Source of the DNA: UBA6059 sp965227155
GTDB taxonomy: Bacteria; Bacteroidota; Bacteroidia; Cytophagales; Cyclobacteriaceae
Assembly (NCBI GenBank): GCA_965227155.1
Contig: OZ245731.1
Coordinates: 4,774,001 to 4,838,000, forward strand
DNA: 64,000 bases
Direction of reading: 5' to 3'
In this document: positions 60,331 through 64,000 of the stretch, in pieces
Layout of the letters: each line of letters opens with the position of its first letter
How positions within the stretch are numbered: the first letter of the stretch is position 1
Made by a program: the position numbers and the translations under genes
Notes under the pieces: generated by a model
What the model was told of the DNA's origin: nothing
The model's input: only the letters and a program-made list of their open reading frames with translations
The model's database searches: none

Positions 60331-61968
60331 ATGAAGTCAGTTCTTACAGTTTTAGCATTTCTATGTACCTCCTTGGTAGTTTTTGGTCAATCCGCTAAGC
60401 CTAAACTTGTGGTAGGGATAGTGGTAGATCAAATGCGACAGGAATACCTGTGGAGATTTGAGGAGAATTTTGGTGAGCGTGGTTTTAAACGCTTACTGAA
60501 AGAGGGCTTCCAACTCAAAAATGCACATTACAATTACGTGCCCACTTATACCGGTCCGGGCCATACTTCTGTATATACCGGCACTACACCAAAATACCAT
60601 GGCATCATCTCCAACAATTGGTATAGCCGGGAGCTTGGCCGGATGGTTTACTGTGCTGAAGATACTACAGCTAATGCTGTAGGCGGAAGTGAGAAAAATG
60701 GCAATATCTCTCCGGTAAACAATAAAACCTCCACCATCACTGATGAACTCAAGCTCAGCACACAGGGAGCGGCCAAAGTAATTGCCTTTGCAATCAAAGA
60801 CCGGGGTGCGGCGCTACCGGCAGGCCATATGCCTGATGGTGCCTATTGGTATGATTCTGAAACGGGTAATTTCATGACTTCTGATTTTTACATGGATGAG
60901 TTGCCACAATGGCTTCAGGATTTTAATGCGAGTAAAAAAGCCGATGAATACCTGAAAGGTGTATGGGACTTTGCGATCGAAGAAGAAAAATACACACATT
61001 CCTATGCTGACAACAACCCATATGAAGGGCCTTTTAGAGGTCAGCGATTACCCACTTTTCCTTATGATCTGAAGGAACTTAGAAAAGAAAATGGTAACTA
61101 CGGCCTTTTAGCAGATACACCTTTTGGCAATACAATCACCACTGATGTTTCGCTGGCAGCACTTAAAGCCGAGCAAATGGGCAAAGATGATGTGACAGAT
61201 TTCCTGGCCATCAGCTATAGTTCTACAGATTATGTTGGTCATAGATTTGGGCCACATTCCAAAGAAATAGAAGATATCTACATCCGATTAGACCGGGAGA
61301 TTGAAAGGCTGCTCAATACCCTTGATGCGGAGGTTGGCCAGGGTAATTATACCGTTTTCCTGACGGCTGATCATGCAGTTGCCGATGTGCCTAACTTCCT
61401 GATCGACAAGAATATGGGAGGTGGAAATTTTCAGTTTAAAAGACATAAATCTGACATAGAAGCAAAACTGGTGGCTAGATTTGGTGCGGGGGAATGGATA
61501 GAAAACTATTCCAGTGACCAGTTATTTCTCAACAGAAGTTTGATCGCTGAACGGAACATCGATTTATACGCAATTCAGCAATTTGCTGCTGATTTGTTGC
61601 TGCAACTGGAGGGGATTGCCGAAACCTACACCGGTATTGACATGCTGCGAGAGGAATACTCGAAGGATCTCAAAAGAAAAATGCAATTGGGTTACAATAC
61701 CAAGCGCTCAGGAGATGTGTTGGTTGTATATGAGCCCAACTGGATACCAAGTTCCTACCCTACCGGCACCACCCATCATTCCGGTTATACGTATGATACC
61801 CACGTACCCATTTTATTCTTTGGTCATGGCATCCCACAAGGGGAATCAGTGAGGCCCTATGAAGTTACTGACATAGCACCTACCCTATCTATGCTATTGG
61901 AAATAAAACTCCCAAGCAGCAGCATCGGAACACCAGTATTGGAGATTTTTGAATCAAAAGAAGACTAG
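60331..61968 (+). CDS. pafA: Alkaline phosphatase PafA family
   Basis: 545 residues, a normal length for PafA. A signal peptide (SVLTVLAFLCTSLVVFGQ) directs it to the periplasm. The alkaline phosphatase core is complete: VVGIVVDQMRQEYLWRFEEN (metal Asp), the catalytic Thr in VPTYTGPGHTSVYTGTTP, the SNNWYSRE Asn, the KDRGA Lys/Arg pair, metal ligands in SSTDYVGHRFGPHS and TADHAVADVPNF, and the His in THHSGYTYDTHVP. It is a zinc phosphomonoesterase that frees phosphate from broad substrates independent of phosphate supply in some relatives. It overlaps the HAD gene region downstream. Confidence 0.93.
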   Translation: MKSVLTVLAFLCTSLVVFGQSAKPKLVVGIVVDQMRQEYLWRFEENFGERGFKRLLKEGFQLKNAHYNYVPTYTGPGHTSVYTGTTPKYHGIISNNWYSRELGRMVYCAEDTTANAVGGSEKNGNISPVNNKTSTITDELKLSTQGAAKVIAFAIKDRGAALPAGHMPDGAYWYDSETGNFMTSDFYMDELPQWLQDFNASKKADEYLKGVWDFAIEEEKYTHSYADNNPYEGPFRGQRLPTFPYDLKELRKENGNYGLLADTPFGNTITTDVSLAALKAEQMGKDDVTDFLAISYSSTDYVGHRFGPHSKEIEDIYIRLDREIERLLNTLDAEVGQGNYTVFLTADHAVADVPNFLIDKNMGGGNFQFKRHKSDIEAKLVARFGAGEWIENYSSDQLFLNRSLIAERNIDLYAIQQFAADLLLQLEGIAETYTGIDMLREEYSKDLKRKMQLGYNTKRSGDVLVVYEPNWIPSSYPTGTTHHSGYTYDTHVPILFFGHGIPQGESVRPYEVTDIAPTLSMLLEIKLPSSSIGTPVLEIFESKED

Positions 61969-61969
61969 C

Positions 61970-62620
61970 ATGGGTGTGATTTTCGATATGGATGGTGTAA
62001 TCATTCACAATCACAAATACCATGTTGAGGCCTGGATAACTTTCTGCAAAAAATACGGCAAACCATTAACTGAAGACCAATACCGAGATCACATTAATGG
62101 CAAAACGGCCAGGGACATCATCAAATATCTTTTTGGTGATGATGTGGATCAAGAAAAGGTAAAGGAGTTTACCAATGAAAAAGAATCGCTTTATCGCGAG
62201 CTGTATGCGCCTCACCTGGCACTTACACCTGGCCTGGAGGCATTCTTAAATCAATTGTATAAGCATAAAATACCGATGGCAGTAGCAACTTCGGCACCTA
62301 CGGCAAATGCTGATTTCACCCTCGATGGCCTCAATATCCGCCATTATTTTCAGGCTGTGCTGGATGAAAACGATGTGGTCAACGGCAAACCCGACCCTGA
62401 AATATACCGCAAAGCCAGTGCTGCCCTAAAAAATGATCCCGCCGATTGTATCGTCTTTGAAGATGCCCTGGCAGGGATAAGGGCAGGCAAAGCAGCCGGG
62501 TGCACTGTGATCGGTGTGGCTACCTCGCATAAATTACACGAACTTAAGGAAGCTGATTATTGTATTAATAACTTTACAGAAGTTGACATTGATAAACTGA
62601 AAGAGATTTGGGGATTCTGA
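61970..62620 (+). CDS. HAD hydrolase, beta-phosphoglucomutase-like
   Basis: 216 residues from the ATG at 61970, two bases after the pafA stop; a start 21 bases earlier would overlap it. HAD motifs: MGVIFDMDGVIIHNHKYHVE (nucleophile and acid Asp), VATSAPTANADFTLDGLNI, NGKPDPEIYRKASAAL (Lys) and DCIVFEDALAGIRAGKAAG. The cap and HNHKYHVEAWITFC segment resemble beta-phosphoglucomutase and sugar phosphatases. It likely acts on a sugar phosphate. It overlaps the DUF4159 gene by 13 bases. Confidence 0.9.
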   Translation: MGVIFDMDGVIIHNHKYHVEAWITFCKKYGKPLTEDQYRDHINGKTARDIIKYLFGDDVDQEKVKEFTNEKESLYRELYAPHLALTPGLEAFLNQLYKHKIPMAVATSAPTANADFTLDGLNIRHYFQAVLDENDVVNGKPDPEIYRKASAALKNDPADCIVFEDALAGIRAGKAAGCTVIGVATSHKLHELKEADYCINNFTEVDIDKLKEIWGF

Positions 62621-63276
62621 AAAAGATATTTGCAAGCTGTTTATTTTTCATTTTACTGGCGACCTACACAACAGAGGCCCAGGTAAAAATTGCCAAGCTT
62701 AAATATGACGGGGGTGGCGATTGGTATGCCAATAAGACCGCCCTACCCAACCTGATTAATTTCTGTAACCAGCATATGGGCACCTATATGGCAGCCGAAG
62801 AAGAGGTTGTGGAAGTAGGAAGCCGGGACTTATTCTTATATCCCTACATCTATATGACAGGTCACGGGAATGTGGTATTCTCCTCAGAAGATGCTGAAAA
62901 CCTGAGAAGGTATCTTGTGTCCGGTGGCTTTTTACATATAGACGATAATTACGGACTGGATCAGTTTGTGCGGCTGGAAATGAAAAAAGTGTTTCCTAAC
63001 CTGGAATTTGTAGAATTACCATTCGATCACCCTATCTATCATCAGAAATACGACTTTAATGAAGGACCTCCCAAAATACATGAACATGATGGCAAACCGG
63101 CCAAGGGTTTTGGCTTAATCTATGAAGGACGGCTGGTGTGCTTTTACAGTTATGAAAGTGATCTGGGTAATGGCTGGGAAGACCAGTCTGTGTACAATGA
63201 CCCTGAAGAAGTGCGGCAGAAAGCGTTGCGGATGGGTGCCAATATCCTTAGCTATGCCTTCACACAGGCCAATTAA
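62608..63276 (+). CDS. DUF4159 secreted protein
   Basis: 222 residues starting at TTG. A signal peptide (KIFASCLFFILLATYTTEAQ) precedes the DUF4159 domain: VKIAKLKYDGGGDWYANKTA, YPYIYMTGHGNVVFSSEDAE, RRYLVSGGFLHIDDNYGLD and HPIYHQKYDFNEGPPKIHEH. It resembles the glutamine-amidotransferase-like folds linked to MoxR/vWA modules, but those genes are absent here. It is likely cotranscribed with the HAD hydrolase. Confidence 0.9.
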   Translation: MGILKKIFASCLFFILLATYTTEAQVKIAKLKYDGGGDWYANKTALPNLINFCNQHMGTYMAAEEEVVEVGSRDLFLYPYIYMTGHGNVVFSSEDAENLRRYLVSGGFLHIDDNYGLDQFVRLEMKKVFPNLEFVELPFDHPIYHQKYDFNEGPPKIHEHDGKPAKGFGLIYEGRLVCFYSYESDLGNGWEDQSVYNDPEEVRQKALRMGANILSYAFTQAN

Positions 63277-63302
63277 AAAAGGCCAACTCCTGGAGTCGGC
63301 CT
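63274..63302 (-). terminator. Terminator of the right-edge gene
   Basis: Read on the minus strand, GGCCGACTCC and GGAGTTGGCC form a stem with one mismatch and are followed by six T. It ends the gene at 63344. The plus-strand side lacks a good T tract. Confidence 0.75.
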
Positions 63303-63343
63303 CATCTATTCACAGTATCCCTAATGGGATGTTTTAATTCGGT

Positions 63344-64000
63344 TTAACGAAACCTGCCTTTTCCAAACTCATATTCTACAGCCTCACCACCATTTGCTGC
63401 CACCGTGTAGAGGTTGTCACAGGTACCATCACCATAGTCGATGATCGCAGTGTTGGATCCGGCGGCAATTTCTTTTACACCAGACACGGGGATGAATTTT
63501 CTGCCTCTATGACAATCCCGTTTGAAAACTATGCGCTCCAATATAGTAACGGTATAGGCGTCTCCATCGCGATTAGTGCCGCTGGCGCTTCCCTCTTTGA
63601 TTCCAATGTCCTCTAAAGGATTATTGCCTCTTACCCATGTTCTTGTAAAGGATGCATTTCTTGTGAGTGTGCTGCCATCAGGGAAAGTCAGCAGGCCATT
63701 ATTCATCTCAATATTGAATTTCAAGGTGTCTGAAGTAGAATCAGCAATATTGGTAATGATTCTCTCGCCACTTACCTGCACACTATCTATCACAAAATTT
63801 TCGAAGGTTACTTTTCTGAAGGCACCCGGCACATACCTGTGGTCACTGTATTCAATAATGATCATCCCACTTCTAAACCTTCCCCTTGGATCTTCACAAC
63901 CATCGCCATAATCAATGGTGATTATCTTATTTTCCTCATCGTGGTTTACCTGTGCACAGCGGATGGTTTCATCTTCCATAATGCGACCATTTGCGGTACC
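63344..64000 (-). CDS. Repeat-containing secreted or surface protein, C-terminal part (partial)
   Basis: The frame is open to the right edge, so only the last 218 residues are present. Two similar blocks (IITIDYGDGCEDPRGRFRSG near the start and AIIDYGDGTCDNLYTVAANG near the end) show an internal repeat with a conserved Y-G-D-G and nearby Cys. Between them is a beta-rich region with TFENFVIDSVQVSGERIITN and DGSTLTRNASFTRTWVRGNN. No family is recognised by eye. Proteins of this type in Bacteroidota are often lipoproteins, but the N-terminus is outside the window. Confidence 0.65.
   Translation of the reverse strand, partial: GTANGRIMEDETIRCAQVNHDEENKIITIDYGDGCEDPRGRFRSGMIIIEYSDHRYVPGAFRKVTFENFVIDSVQVSGERIITNIADSTSDTLKFNIEMNNGLLTFPDGSTLTRNASFTRTWVRGNNPLEDIGIKEGSASGTNRDGDAYTVTILERIVFKRDCHRGRKFIPVSGVKEIAAGSNTAIIDYGDGTCDNLYTVAANGGEAVEYEFGKGRFR

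Noticed and set aside
1..64000. CRISPR arrays, rRNA operons, integrases and origin sites.
   Set aside because: No regularly spaced repeats, no rRNA-like sequence, no integrase or transposase motifs and no dnaA-box cluster were seen by reading.

Overview
The window is chromosomal DNA from a member of the Bacteroidota, most likely order Cytophagales. The evidence is a type B type IX secretion (T9SS) C-terminal domain at the left edge, a TonB-dependent receptor with a carboxypeptidase-regulatory N-terminal domain, many Bacteroidota-only DUF families (DUF3822, DUF4905, DUF3667, DUF4159, DUF6992-like), an ECF sigma factor, promoter boxes of the TAnnTTTG type, frequent TTG/GTG starts and weak ribosome binding sites. 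Coding density is high. Genes lie on both strands in short operons that often overlap by a few bases. No rRNA, tRNA, CRISPR array, prophage or intact insertion sequence was seen. The only clearly mobile-type cargo is a parDE toxin-antitoxin pair.

Layout. 1-9.1 kb: tail of a T9SS cargo protein, ybaB/ebfC, a glycosyltransferase, a PspC protein, a TPR lipoprotein, pdhB, ffh, two small secreted proteins and a quinone-oxidoreductase-like enzyme. 9.2-16.8 kb: the most unusual block. It holds two tandem lipoproteins that consist of little more than a TonB-receptor plug domain, an outer-membrane barrel protein, a full TonB-dependent receptor, and a large MG2-type protein carrying another plug domain without a barrel. 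16.8-22.3 kb: an rRNA methyltransferase, an AstE-like deacylase, tpx, a TPR histidine kinase followed by a free-standing TonB C-terminal domain, and a small membrane protein. 22.4-25.3 kb: a gluconate kinase/permease operon behind a promoter and a structured, terminator-ended leader.

25.4-33.3 kb: a small PLDc_N-like membrane protein, a DUF3298 lipoprotein, a PNPOx-like flavoprotein, an ECF sigma/membrane protein/Spy-like operon, xth, a coiled-coil secreted protein, a MacB-type permease and an esterase. 33.4-40.7 kb: a group II amino acid decarboxylase, a GH3/LysE/DUF6992 operon, YggS, DUF423, DUF1573 and a RecD-like helicase. 40.7-49.5 kb: Nudix enzymes, DUF3822-coaD, pyrE, a TIGR02757/LysM-DPBB/DUF4905 operon, an NfeD/ClpP-type protease and kdsB. 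49.5-55.8 kb: an NTF2-like protein, a small membrane ORF, DUF3667, hemL, a TPR plus type-1 periplasmic-binding protein resembling LpoA in architecture, and guaA.

55.8-64 kb: parDE in an AT-rich gap, a histidine phosphatase, a GH63-type glucosidase, a PafA phosphatase with a HAD hydrolase and DUF4159 protein, and a partial repeat protein at the right edge. Most genes are housekeeping or envelope functions. The points most worth a second look are the barrel-less plug-domain cluster with phased direct repeats upstream, the gluconate leader RNA, the LpoA-like protein, the ECF/Spy module, and several promoters that abut start codons and so predict leaderless mRNAs.
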